Shown here in pieces: positions 23,201 to 34,116 of a DNA stretch of 64,000 nt. Under the pieces are notes generated by a model. That model searched no databases and was not told the origin of the DNA. It saw nothing but the letters and a program-made list of their open reading frames with translations. How positions within the stretch are numbered: the stretch's first letter is position 1; every line of letters begins with the position of its first letter. The stretch is from Golubevia sp. BC0850 (taxonomy: Eukaryota; Basidiomycota; Exobasidiomycetes; Golubeviales; Golubeviaceae). Both the position numbers and the translations under genes were made by a program. The stretch is from the NCBI GenBank assembly GCA_012976225.1, contig JAAVVG010000019.1, forward strand, positions 496,001 through 560,000. Direction: 5' to 3'.

Positions 23201-25764
23201 ATTCATGAACTTAGAATTCTCTTTGATCTTGCTGGCTCTCATCTTTCCGTCAGTGACCGTTTCAGCTCCGTCTTGAGAATCATCTTTAGAACGAGGTTCG
23301 ATATCGACTCTAGTGACCTCTCCTAGAGTAGGGTTGAAAGCTTCGTTCGACTCAGAGACCAAGTAAGTTCCAGAGGCGGGAACCCATGCCTTTCTAAGAA
23401 CCATCTTTCCTTGAGTTAATGTTCCAGTCTTATCCGAGCAAACATCAGTTACTGATCCGAGTGATTCAAGAGCTTGCATCTTCATTAGAGAGAGTAGAGA
23501 AGCTGTGATCAGCGATTCAAGAACAGTTGAAAACATCTATGTAGACCCAGAATAAGAAGACTCACCTTTCTGACGACGACGTTACGTTTAGACATGGCTT
23601 TCGAACCGGCGGACATAGTGACGACCAAGACGGCAGGAAGGGAAGCTGGGATCATGGAAACTGCAAGGAAGGTAAAAAGAAAGAGACAGAAGAGGAGTAG
23701 AGAGATTCAAGGAGGATTTGATCAGTTACAGCACCTAAGAGTCTGAACAAAGAGTCGAAGAAGATGCACAGAGGGATCCCCACTCACCACCGACTGAGAC
23801 GGCATAGATGATGACCTCGTTGTTGCTGAAGTTGTTGGATAGGAATACGATGATAGCGCTGAGAAAGAGAGAAACGAAGAGGAAGATATAGGAAGAGTAA
23901 GGTGAAGGAGACGGTCAGATGAGCTGGCTTGACAAAACTCTCTCAACGACACAATCAGCTGCACCTTCCAGCTTTCCATCACCCAGATGCTAAGCCGGAT
24001 CATACCTAGATGGAAAGATCTAGCTCTAGAAACTCACAATAGGACGGCGACGAAGAAGAGAGCCACAGCTAACTGGGAGAGCTTGATCTGAAGAGGTGTT
24101 CCTTTGTTCAAGCCTAGAAGAGAAGGAGAAGGAGAAGTAGATTAGCAGGGCTGCGAGCGTTCGACTGGCATATTCGATTGACAAAGGAAGAGCTTTGAAT
24201 AGAAATCTCGATGATACATACCCAAGAAGGAGGCGATTTGATCCCAAATAGTCAAAGCTCCAGCTTGAACGTACCGATGAGGTCCTGCCTTACCTTCAGA
24301 GTTACGCTTGACTTCTCTGATCTTCTTCTTCTTGTCAGCACCACGTAGAGCTTCGGCAATCTTACCAATCTGTGGGAGAGAAGAGGAAGGTCGGGGGATT
24401 GAAATAAGAGAAAGGTCTCAATCTCGAAAAGGGAAGAGGGCCAAACGAAGAGGGCCAAACTCACCTCAGTTCCCATTCCAATACCTGTGACTACACCAGT
24501 GGCTCGACCTTTGGATACGGTTGAGGAGGTGTAAGCCATGTTCAGTCTGTCACCAACCCCGATTTCCCTAATATCTTGTCCTCCGAAAGCCAAGTGGTGG
24601 TCCTTAGCAACTGGTAAGCTCTCTCCGGTGAGCAGGGCCTCATCTGTAGAAGTTGAGGGGGGGGGGCAGAGGGAAAAAATGGAAAAGAAGGAAGGAAGGG
24701 GGAAGGGAAAAAAAGGAAGAAAGCGAGAAGATAAACAGAGAAGAGAAGGTAAGTTGGTTGCTCTACTTCAGTCTTTTTTTATTCCTCCATTTCTACCACT
24801 TTCTTTCCAGCTCACCTGTTTCGAAGTTCATTGACTCTAGAAGCCTCAGATCAGCCCTGTTTTTGTGGTTTGAGATGCGAGAAAGTCAGTTCTTTTGTGC
24901 TCTTCTTTCTTCAATGTTGTGAGATGCGAGCAGGCCTGCTCTTTATGCTCTTCTATGTTTCGTTTTCAAATTTTGAATAAACACTCACGGAACTGTATCT
25001 CCAGTACTCAATTCGACGATGTCTCCGATTGTGACTTCTCCAGCTGGGATGTTGGAAGTGTTGGATCCACGAGTGACCCTGGCGGTTGGAGAAGCTAAAG
25101 AACGTAAAGAGTTCATGGTTTTTTCCGCTGATAGTTCTTGGAAGAATCCCTGAAGGAGTTGAGGAAGGAGAGAAGGGGGTAAGAGTGGGCAGAAGGAGCT
25201 GGCTGTTCGCAATCTTCTGAGAAATGAAGACACTCACGATCAGAACGTTGATGGCGACTACTCCAGCAATTACTCCTCCCTCGATCCAAGATTCGATACC
25301 TAGTGAAACTCCCATAGCGAGAATCAGAACTGAGAGAGAGGAGAGAGGAGAGAGAGTTACAATGAGCAAGAGTCAAAAATACAAAAACCGCTGCCAACAG
25401 GGAATTTGATGCAGAGGCGATCTGACAAAAGGCTCAGATATTAAAGCTTACCTAAGGTCATAGCATTGGCTACTTGTCGGAGGAGAATCTTTCCTTTAGA
25501 AATTTCGTCCCCCCCATCGAGCTGATTAGGTCCGTACTCTTCTTGTCTCTTCTTCGCCTCGCTCTCGCTCAATCCAGAGTTCTTGTCGGATTCCAAAGCT
25601 TTTAGAACCTTCTCGAACGGATAGAGGAATGCGTTGTTGAGAGCTTCTTCTTTTTCGATAGGGCCTCTTTTGAAGGACTTGCTACGTTTAGCTTGAGAGA
25701 GTTTGCTCTCTTGAGGAGCGAGTTTGTGCTCTTCATTTGGAGTCTCCTTGTTTTCAGTAGACAT
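20245..25764 (-). CDS. ENA1: Class IID (ENA-type) Na+/K+-exporting P-type ATPase
   Basis: This plasma-membrane P-type ATPase exports Na+ (and K+ or Li+) and matters at alkaline pH and high salt. Twenty exons give 1110 residues: 25764-25452, 25329-25238, 25149-24989, 24856-24816, 24643-24465, 24369-24222, 24113-24038, 23858-23788, 23660-23566, 23479-22980, 22805-22491, 22388-22280, 22132-21910, 21811-21749, 21595-21365, 21286-21196, 21120-21024, 20937-20867, 20780-20571 and 20491-20245. Motifs are the actuator LLTGES, the TM4 region MIPASLP, the phosphorylation loop SDKTGTLTQGK (Asp408), the nucleotide-binding MKGAVERV, MLTGDHP and the hinge DGVNDAPSLK. The KAMSKRNVVVRKMQALESLG region and the long insertion after KMVLRKAWVP fit the ENA class, not SERCA or PMR1. 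The C-terminus is acidic and Glu-rich. It is divergent from PacC. Confidence 0.93.
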
Positions 25765-26035
25765 GACTTATTAGAAGTGAAGAGGTAAAGAGGATTCAGG
25801 ATGGAAGTGGAGGAGAGAGGATTGTTAATCAACGATCGAAAAGAAATCTCCGAAAGACTGCGGATTGTGGTACGATTCTGTCTATCTTCTTCTCTGCTTG
25901 AAGTGTTGATCAATGAGATCAATGAGACGTTGGGATGTTGGAAGGTTCAGAAAGAAAGATCTCGAGCTTTTGGGTAAGGAGGAAAGAAGAAGAAGGGAAA
26001 TCACTCATGTACTCATGTTTTTGAAGAGCCTTGGG

Positions 26036-26041
26036 CTTGGC
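26036..26041 (-). promoter_or_regulatory. Candidate PacC/Rim101 site (GCCAAG), ENA-proximal
   Basis: CTTGGC on the plus strand reads GCGCCAAGCC on the minus strand and matches the established PacC core GCCARG. It lies 272 bp upstream of the ENA start. A single hexamer can occur by chance. Confidence 0.4.
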
Positions 26042-27607
26042 GCACCTCCCAGCTCCCAGATCCCGCCCTGAGCGCTCCAGAATGACGTACGTCGGGAGAA
26101 AACGTGTTGAGGGTCTTTTGGACCGTCGGAGCTCGAATTCGAAAGTCGACCAAAATCGTAGAAATGTGGATTGTGGAACCTGTTGGAAGTCGCAAGTCGT
26201 TGGGAGTGAGAACGTAGAATCTGAGAGAAAAAGAGGGGGAGAGAGAGGTCTGTGATGACGATGGGGCCAAAAACGGTAGCCCTTCAACAACTCAGAAGCA
26301 CATAATTAAGCTTCAAAGCCCATTGGAAAGTGATAATACATAAGGGGCAAGACCTGTGTTGGCGAGCAAACCCACATCCAACGTGGGTTCTCAAGTTGAG
26401 TTTCTTATGAGGTTGTTGAAGCATGACCAAGTCAGAGACAAACGTTGTATAAGCCTTTCGTGTTTTGAAAGCACCTCTAAGGGCTCTATGGTTCTCCGTC
26501 AAACGAAACGATGTGCGGTGGCGGAACCTGAGACGCAGCTCTCGCCAACCGTCTTCTGACTCCTTATGTGTCTCAACCGGCATGAAAATAAGAGGAACGA
26601 TGTGTAAGCCCTTGAAATCTCCCGGGAGAAAGAAAGGACGTGAAGCTACGAGGCGACGTGGGGCTAAATGGATGAAATGGTTAAGCCTGCGATCCTCCTG
26701 TCTCCTCGACTTCACAGTCGGTCTCCTTCATCGTCTGATTCAAGTATTTGTTTTCTGATACGTATCCTTCCAAAGTGTAGTTTCCCGGGCAAATCTGACT
26801 CTACGAACCGTGGGTCTCTAAAGATCGCGAGTCAACAAGCTGCTCTGCGCTCAGGGGGCCCGCCTTAGACTTGACTCTCAGGGATTCTGTCTCATACCTT
26901 TGGCTTAAAAGAACCTCAAATTGGATCTAAGGGTAGATACTCCAATCTGTGTGGTTGTCTCCGCCCACTATAGCCATCCTTGAAAGGAACGATAACGAGG
27001 CAAGTGGCGACAACTCTATCGTTGCAAAAGGTGGGATTTGCTTCTGGAATTTTGCTCTGTTTGAACTCCCAAGAGCCCACTCTGATTATCTTTCATGAAT
27101 TCGTTATCCACCATCAGCCCCTTCCCACCCCCAGGATGCTGAATTTGTTATGAGAGTAAGCACTTCCGTACAACGCGGGCTCGCCAATACTTCTAAGCCC
27201 CTCGTTGTATAGATGACTATCTGTTAAAGGTACAATGAAATTTGATACCCAAGGTCAGAAAGTGTGAATGATGAGAAGGTGGCGCCGTTTAGAACTCAAA
27301 GGGAGATAGTGAATAGGACGAGCGTCTGTGGACGTGACGATGGTGCTTCTTTGACCTGGAGATGTTCGACTGCGTATATTTGAAACGTTAACTACTTACA
27401 AATGAATCTTCAGATCATTGCGCAGGGTTAATAGACTGGAGAAGGATATCCGTAGTCCTATCTTTTGACCCATTCCCAGTTCTCTCCCTCCTTCGAAATG
27501 TTTTTCTCTCCCCTCGTCGAAGGACTCAAATCCTCACCCTATCGTTCCCTTCCAATCGTTCGCATTGATGAGGGAGGCACTGGTTCGGAAGCTCTTCCGG
27601 CCTCCGC

Positions 27608-27613
27608 CTTGGC
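27608..27613 (-). promoter_or_regulatory. Candidate PacC/Rim101 site (GCCAAG), PacC-proximal 1
   Basis: CTTGGC on the plus strand, GCCAAG on the minus strand, in the context CGCCAAGG, 75 bp upstream of the PacC TATA box. It sits 52 bp from a second identical hexamer. Confidence 0.4.
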
Positions 27614-27664
27614 GTCCCTCATACAGCACCGCTGGCGTGCGGTTTTTGATGATCTCTTGTAAGC

Positions 27665-27670
27665 TTGGCG
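27665..27670 (-). promoter_or_regulatory. Candidate PacC/Rim101 site (GCCAAG), PacC-proximal 2
   Basis: CTTGGC on the plus strand in the context AGCTTGGCGCG, only 18 bp before the PacC TATA box. It shares the extended GCGCCAAGC context with the ENA-proximal site at 26036. Confidence 0.45.
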
Positions 27671-27687
27671 CGTTTGCGGTTTTGAAT

Positions 27688-27695
27688 ATAAAAGG
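27688..27695 (+). promoter_or_regulatory. TATA box of PacC
   Basis: TATAAAAG lies 116 bp upstream of the PacC ATG at 27804, followed by a pyrimidine-rich leader. Position and sequence fit a TATA element. Confidence 0.55.
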
Positions 27696-27803
27696 CCACC
27701 CTCCTCCAAGGTTTCCCTTTTTCTCCCCTCTTACCATTTGTTTCTACCATCATCTTCAACTTTTCACAACAACACCTCATTAACTCAACTTTTGCATTCA
27801 ACG

Positions 27804-30709
27804 ATGTCCTCATCTCCACCTGCAGACATCAAGCCGGATTTGAACCATGCTTCCTCTTCTGCTGGCAGTAAGGAACAGATCCCCTGTCGATGGAAAGATT
27901 GCGGTCTCATCTTCGACGACGCTGAAACCATTTACAAACATCTTTGTGAAGATCACGTTGGAAGAAAATCGACTGGAAATTTATGCCTTCAATGTAAGTG
28001 GGAAGGATGCGACGTCTCATCGGCTGCTAAAAGACATCACATCACAAGTCACTTGATTGGTGAGTACTCTCTCTCGGTTGAATAGGGTTGAACGGTTAGA
28101 ATGGATTGGAATGGGCTAGAAGTTGAATTGCCGTCATGGTCGTCGTCGTCGTCGTGCCAACCAGGACCTTTCTGCACCCGTCTGACTCAACTCTACTTCC
28201 TCTCCCTTAGTCCACACTCCATTCAAACCTCACAGTTGTTCCTTCTGCAACAAGACTTTCAAAAGACCACAAGATCTTAAGAAACATGAACGCATTCATG
28301 ACTCTTCTAACTCTCGTTCTAAAGGCTCCACCACTAAGGAGATGGTCAACCCATTCCCTCTATCTCATCACTCTAATCCTCAACAAGCTGCTCTTCACTA
28401 TGAGATGCAACTTCAGCAAGCAAGAGCTGCAGCAATGTACCCAAATCATCAATTACCACCTCAACAGCAACAACAATCTGTCGGTGGTTATCAACAAGTT
28501 TCCTATCCTTCTTTGAAAAGAGAACACACTCCAAACTATGGTGACTCTTCTACTGCTTCAAACTCTTCTCTATCACCTTTGAGTTCTCATTTAGGCACTC
28601 CAGTCAATGGTCAATCTCCATCGGTTTATCCTAATGCTCATCCTCAATACCCTTATCAACACAATGCCTACCCTTCTGCTCCTCATTACTCAAGTTCTCA
28701 ACATTTACACTTCCATCATCATCAACAACAGCAGCAGCAACAGCAGAATCAACAGAACCATCAGAATCAAATGAATGGATCTTACTTAGGTTTAGCTCCT
28801 CCTACTGGACTGATGAAATCAGAAGTTACTCCTCATCATCAACCTCATCCTAACGATCAATACAGTCACTTAGGTCAAGGAACTCCTCACCATGCTGGGA
28901 ACAAGAGAGCTTACGATCAAATGTTAGTGGGAGATTTCGTTGATGATGTTAGAAAGAAGAGGGTTAACCCTTCTTACAATGAAGGTGAGTTTTGACGGTG
29001 GTAGAGGAAAGACCTATTCCTCATCGGCACGACAAGAAGGTCAAAGAGACCTTCAATGGCTTAATTTTGTTCACTGGCGTCGTCAACGTTACAGGTTCTG
29101 TTCGCTGACTATTTCCTCCTTCCCCTCTCCTACCCACCCTTCAGACATGGCTGCCCGGCTAAACTCCCTATCTCAATTCTCTGGTGGAATCGACGACCAC
29201 GCCGTCTCTAGCTTCTTCAACACTGTTGATCCAACATGGGACCCATCAGTAGAGTCAGGAAAGGCATCTATTCCAGATGCTTTCCGTACCACCGATCTAG
29301 CCGACATCAACTCCTTCCTCATTCAACTTGGAGCTGATGTAGCCAGAACTGGTTCGGGACCAAAGAAAGAAGTCGGAAACTCATCATCGTCAGGTGCTTC
29401 TTCTTCTTCGAATTCTCAACCAGCTTTATCACCGTACTCTTCTGATTATTCTACCGCCTCTCCACCTGATTCTGGATCTGAACATGGTTTGGGAGACATC
29501 AACTTTGATCTAAGTGGTTTAACTAGTATTCAAGGATTTGATGAAAGTCTTTTGGCTGGTGTCAATTGGAATGGAGAGAATGGAAATCAAGAGGAGTTTA
29601 ACTTTAATCAACAGAATTATCAATCTCGTCCAATCGCTCAATTGCCAGCTCGTGGTGGTCAACAACAGCAACAACAATTCAGTGGCTCGAACTTCATGAA
29701 TAACAGTTACCAACAACAAGGAGGTTCATCTTCCTTCGGTGGAAACGGTCAATCTACTACTTCTTTCGATTCTCTACGTAACTCAAGAGGTTCCGCTTTG
29801 GTACCTCAACTAGCTGGATACGAAGGTCTAAATCATAACTACAGAAAGGTAGATGCTCTCCAGAGAGCTGCTCCAGTGGCCGTCTCTAACGCCAGAGACG
29901 AAGAGATGGAAGAACTAGATGATCGCAAGACTTCTTACCGTAGTCGCGAGGTTTCACCAGCTGCTTCAGAAAGCTCGACTTCAACTAGAACCTCAACTTC
30001 TTCCAAACTCAGTTCGGGAGGACTTTACCCAAAGGTTTCTTCTCACGGAGATCTTTCCAGAAAGTTACCTTCTCCTTCTTCAGGTGGAAGTGGTGGTCAA
30101 AGTATCTCTTCTATTCTAGCTTCTTATCCATCTAGGAATAACTTCAAGACTAGCAACGATAGATCTTTCAGAGCTAGATCTGAAGATACTCAATCTGATG
30201 AAACTGCTTCTAATAGATCTAGATCTGGATCTTATGGGTTGGAATCTCCTTCTACTCCAGCTACTACTACTACTAGTAGGATCTACCCTTCTCTTAAAAG
30301 TGATGAAATGGAAGTTGAACAAGTTCATGACAACCTTAGGAATCTTGGTTTATCTCAAAGTAATTCTAAACTCTCTGATTATGAAACTAGAAAGAAACAT
30401 GTTGAATTCATCAGGAGATTACTTTACGCTATCAATTTTCCAAGACAACAACAATCTGAGTCAAACTCTGGAAGTGATTCAGATTCCGATTCTTCAGAGG
30501 AAAGAGATTTACCTCCAATGAATCCAAGTCTTTCTGAGAAATCCCCTTCTTTGCCTTCTATTGATCAACTACTATTAACGAAGAGCAGAAGGAATTCCAA
30601 AGTCAGCAAGGAAAGAGATGGTTTAACCGGTCATTCTTTACCTCCTTTGAGAATGAGAGAAGAAAGTGGGGATTTGAGTAGAGGTAGAGCTGGTGGCGTC
30701 GATGTTTAA
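27804..30709 (+). CDS. RIM101: pH-response transcription factor PacC/Rim101
   Basis: This zinc-finger regulator of alkaline-pH genes is activated by C-terminal proteolysis through the Pal/Rim pathway. Exons are 27804-28059, 28211-28984 and 29145-30709, giving 864 residues. Three C2H2 fingers follow the PacC pattern: CRWKDC (from residue 28), CKWEGCDV...KRHHITSH, and [29 protein letters not shown], with the last finger formed across intron 1. A Gln/His-rich central region and a Ser-rich tail follow. Two YPSL motifs, at Tyr184 and Tyr724, match the YPxL docking motif for PalA/Rim20. After the second comes a conserved-looking helix ([20 protein letters not shown]). The upstream GCCAAG sites suggest autoregulation. 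An in-frame extension upstream of 27804 has no ATG. Confidence 0.93.
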
Positions 30710-31321
30710 GTTTTCTCTCCTCTACCTTCCCTCGACTCTCTTCTCTCACTCTAACAATTCATGGACAATTCTCATCAACCTTTATCTGCTTGTAAATAAC
30801 GAACTTCGTTTCGCATTTCTTCTAGACTCTCCTTTTGCTACAGATCCCAAGATTCCTTGCTCCTTCTCTCTCTCTCATCTCCTCTCTCTCTCTCGAGCGC
30901 TTGAACATTACCTACCTTCTTTCACTCTCTGTTTACCCTATCCCTTTTCCTTGTTACACTCGTTCACGATTGTTCCTTTGTATCAAAGCTGCTACGGTCT
31001 CCTAAGTCTCCATCTTTTGTAATACGTGCCCTGAGAAGTCAACAAGAAAAGTTCGAATCCCAAACAAAGATCATCAAAAGAAGGGACTGGCAGATTTCTT
31101 GGAGGCCAGCTGTGGGATGGAAAAGGGCAAGCAATTGTGAAACAACTCGTTGGAAAGCTATGATTTCAAGTGAATGCATCAAAGGCCTTTGGCCGAACCT
31201 ATGCATGGTGATGGCGAGACAGACTTCCCCGAAAGGGTGGGGTTGGAATTGGCGAGGTTGACATGCCGTTAGGAGCGCGAGGAGAGTTTAAAAGAAAAGC
31301 TAGATGCACAACGAGAGAGAA
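30710..31321. other. Convergent intergenic region, 612 bp
   Basis: This is the 3' flank of PacC and of the F-box-like gene. It begins T/C-rich with CT runs at about 30870-30900. A GTTCGAATCC string at 31051-31060 recalls a tRNA T-loop, but no flanking stems pair. Nothing else was seen. Confidence 0.5.
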
Positions 31322-32330
31322 CTACAACGAGAGTTTCCAAACCACAAGATTGATAATTAAACTTCGACTCGCGAGAAAGTATAATCCTTCTGCCTGTCTT
31401 TTCTGCCTCTCCAGCACGAGTCTGGTCGAGATCATGATGACCCTGAAATAGAGAAAAACGTCTCAGTGAGAGTCATCAGAAATCCTCGCGAATATGGCAG
31501 CCAGATCACCGCTACTTACGTTGTCATTCCGAATCGAGATACTTGAGCTGAAATTGCCTTTTTGGCACTCCTTGATAAACCGCTGCCTAAAAGCCTTCCA
31601 CCTTCCGAACGCTCGGTCACTCTTTTGACGTCTCGTCCCATCAGATCTCACCGATACCGAATAAGTTCTGGTTTCTTTCAGAGAGTGAGTCTTTAGCTCA
31701 CGGATCTCTGTCATCCCCACTAATTCACAATTAGCAACCTCTCCTTCTCCATCCTGATCTGGCATTATATTGTAAGGGAAATCGAACCTAGAAATGTTTG
31801 GAGGAAAAGTGACATGTTTGAAGCTCGTCATCAATCCAATATCGACTCCGAGAGTCGTTAGAGAAGGGATAGAGGCTAAAATTCGATCCAGAACTGGACC
31901 AAAATTGCTTTCATCTTCCTCTCGTCCCATCGCTAACCCCGTGAGATGAAGCCTTTTAATTCCTTGACACTGTTGTAGAGATTTAAAGGATTCAAGAAGT
32001 TCTAATCCATAATCATAATTGGCGAAATCATTGGGGTATTATTGAATTTGAGAGACTTGAGACGATGAAAACTAATCCTTAGTCCTTTGAGAACGGTAGA
32101 GACTTAGAAAAGAAGAGGGTGATTGAAAGTTAGCATCTTCAAGCGCTCAAGCTTCTTGGGAACGAGACTCACTTCCATCCTTTTACTCTATCGACCCCAT
32201 TGTAGAAGACTTGAGAATCATCATCGATAGCTCCCCAGTGGGGGTTTCCTCTGCTACTAGTGCATGGCAGTCCTCAGGCAAGTCGTTGAACTTGGTCTTC
32301 TGGTCTTCGCTCTTGGTCTTACTTTCAGTT
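31322..32330 (-). pseudogene. F-box-like protein gene, probably damaged
   Basis: Minus-strand pieces look like one F-box/leucine-rich gene of the basidiomycete type. The first is FNDLPEDCHALVAEE near 32290 (F-box start), then HWGAIDDDSQVFYNGVD near 32220. LKGLRISFHRLKSLKFNNTP follows near 32080, then a long frame NDFANYDYGLELLESF... to 31520. A 3' exon 31442-31322 joins in phase through a good GTAAGT/TTTCAG intron. The upstream pieces cannot be joined in one frame: the frame changes within a C-run near 32240 and again within a CCCC run near 32036, and the intron ending near 32103 does not restore it. Either the gene is decaying or the C-runs carry assembly errors. The family assignment is tentative. 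Confidence 0.45.
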
Positions 32331-32694
32331 GACAGCGATGATTAGTACTGGGTGCGAGTTCCTCTTGTTTCGATATTTTGTAGTGGAATAGAGGACAGAG
32401 AAACTGAGAGGATCGATCGAAATTCGATCGTCAAAACTCGAGAGCGAAGGATGCGATCGAGTTTGAGGCTTCGAGTTGGAGGAAAGAGACCATGATTCGG
32501 GAGGCAAGGATATGAATAGATTGATGAATAGGGAAACGAGAGAGAAGAAGGAAAAGGATAAAGGAAAGAGAGAGAGCGGGAGAGGATTGGTTCCCATTTT
32601 TTGAAAATGCTATATCTGCTCCAACAGAACACCATCTCTCTGTGTTGTCCCGCCAGCTTCTAACCTCTTCTCTCCTCACCTCAATTCCTTCAAG
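32331..32694. promoter_or_regulatory. Divergent promoter region of the F-box-like gene and RPS19
   Basis: This 364-bp gap between the F-box-like gene and RPS19 is T/C-rich towards RPS19, as is common for ribosomal protein genes. No clear TATA box or known ribosomal-protein element was identified. Minus-strand frames here are short and not homologous to anything I recognise. Confidence 0.4.
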
Positions 32695-34116
32695 ATGCCA
32701 AAGTTCGTCTCAATCCTTCCCCAAATCCATTCCCATCCCCTCTATACAAACCGAGAAGTTGAAAGCTGACCAACCCTTCCTTCTCTCTTTCCCGTTTTCC
32801 CTACCCAACCTCTGCCTGTTTTTTTTCATCCAACCCTATAAATCCTTCCACTCGAATTTTCTGCTCTTTCAGCGTTAGGGACGTAGCTCCAGATCAATTC
32901 ATTAACGCTTATGCTCAACATCTCAAGAGATCTGGTTAGTATCTTGGTCTAGGAGGACTGCTGCTCGACGAAACTTGGACGTTGGACCTTGGAGAGGAAG
33001 AAGGGAGAATTTGGGCGCGGAGGAAAAAAGTTGATGGATCGCTCTTCAGATCTCGACCATCTGGTTGAATAGATTGCATCGAGTTCAAGAAGCATTCAGT
33101 TGGTGTTGGAGAGGAAGAGGAATGGCTTTTGAGAATGGATGCTGCAGCTGGGAAAGATGGACTGGCAGAGGACAAGACATGTCACCACAGATCCCAGCTC
33201 AACCGAAGGCTTGCCAGGATTAGCCTTTTCAAGTCTCTGCATCATCCCTCGAAAGATGCACTGGATCGCAGGACGACCGCCGCTCGTTGAGATTCCCATG
33301 TCGAATCAGCTCGCTGGAAGGCCACTTGTCCTCTTCCCTCATTTCAGATCTTTAACTTCCAAACCAAGAAACTTATTGGACCGTGATTTCTATGATCTAC
33401 TGTTGTTCCTTTGTCGACTTTCAGAAACTTTGAAGAGTATCTCGATCTGACCGTCCTCTTCTCACCCTCCCTCCCTCTGCTACCCTTCGAAAACAGGAAA
33501 GATCGAGGTGCCAACTTGGGTCGATATCGTAAAGACCGGTGCCTACAAGGAGCAAGCTCCTTATGACCCAGATTGGTTCTACGTTCGTGCTGGTGAGTAA
33601 CAAGTCTTGGAAAGTGTGAGGAGATCGAGGGCTGAGGGAGGTGAATTGGGATGAACGTTTGCCACCCTGCCTTGGATGAATGATCCTATTGGATTCAGCG
33701 AATGAAGACTAGCTCTCTGGATCTCGTTGTTTAGCTTGTCAGACCGGCGACTGCTTTTTCCAACATCTTCGAACCTCCAAATTCTGATCCTCTGCCCCTC
33801 TTCCTTCTCCCTTTTAGCCGCCCTCGCCCGTCACATTTACCTCCGTAAAGCCGTCGGTATTGGAGCTCTTCAAAAGCTTCACGGAGGAGCCAAGAACAAT
33901 GGGTTCGCTCCTTCTCACCACGCCTCTGCCTCTGGATCGGTTCAACGTAAGGTCATTCAAGGACTAGAAGGAATTGGTGTTCTCGAAAAGGACCCAAAGG
34001 GTGGTAGAAGAATCTCTCAAGATGGTATGAGAGATTTGGATCGTATTGCCGTCTCTGTTCTAGAGAGTCAGAGAGAAGACGAAGATGAAGAGGAGGATGA
34101 TGAAGATGATGAGTAA
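32695..34116 (+). CDS. RPS19: 40S ribosomal protein eS19 (RPS19)
   Basis: This small-subunit ribosomal protein is needed for pre-18S rRNA maturation. Exons are 32695-32702 (8 coding bases), 32873-32934, 33497-33592 and 33818-34116, giving 154 residues. Family segments are [97 protein letters not shown] and the [16 protein letters not shown] end. The core is full length. It is followed by an acidic tail ([13 protein letters not shown]) not found in the yeast or human protein. The tiny first exon is typical of fungal ribosomal protein genes. The second intron is 562 bp, far longer than the window norm. Confidence 0.95.

Larger units (their letters stand above)
25765..27803. promoter_or_regulatory. 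Shared divergent promoter region of ENA and PacC (2.0 kb)
   Basis: No gene is supported in this 2039-bp stretch, the longest promoter-type gap in the window. It lies between the starts of ENA and PacC, so it carries both promoters. It contains three GCCAAG hexamers, listed separately, a TATA box for PacC, and a 7-bp hairpin (26369-26375 paired with 26383-26389). Short frames at about 25919-26290 and 26284-26715 show no family resemblance or splice logic. The sequence between about 26300 and 27450 looks non-coding and is otherwise unexplained. Confidence 0.6.

Noticed and set aside
26284-26758. Overlapping frames in the ENA-PacC gap as a small gene
   Set aside because: No conserved motif, no intron logic, and frames on both strands are equally long, as expected by chance.
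31040-31070. tRNA-like T-loop string GTTCGAATCC
   Set aside because: The flanks cannot form the T-stem and no acceptor, D or anticodon arms are present at the right distance.
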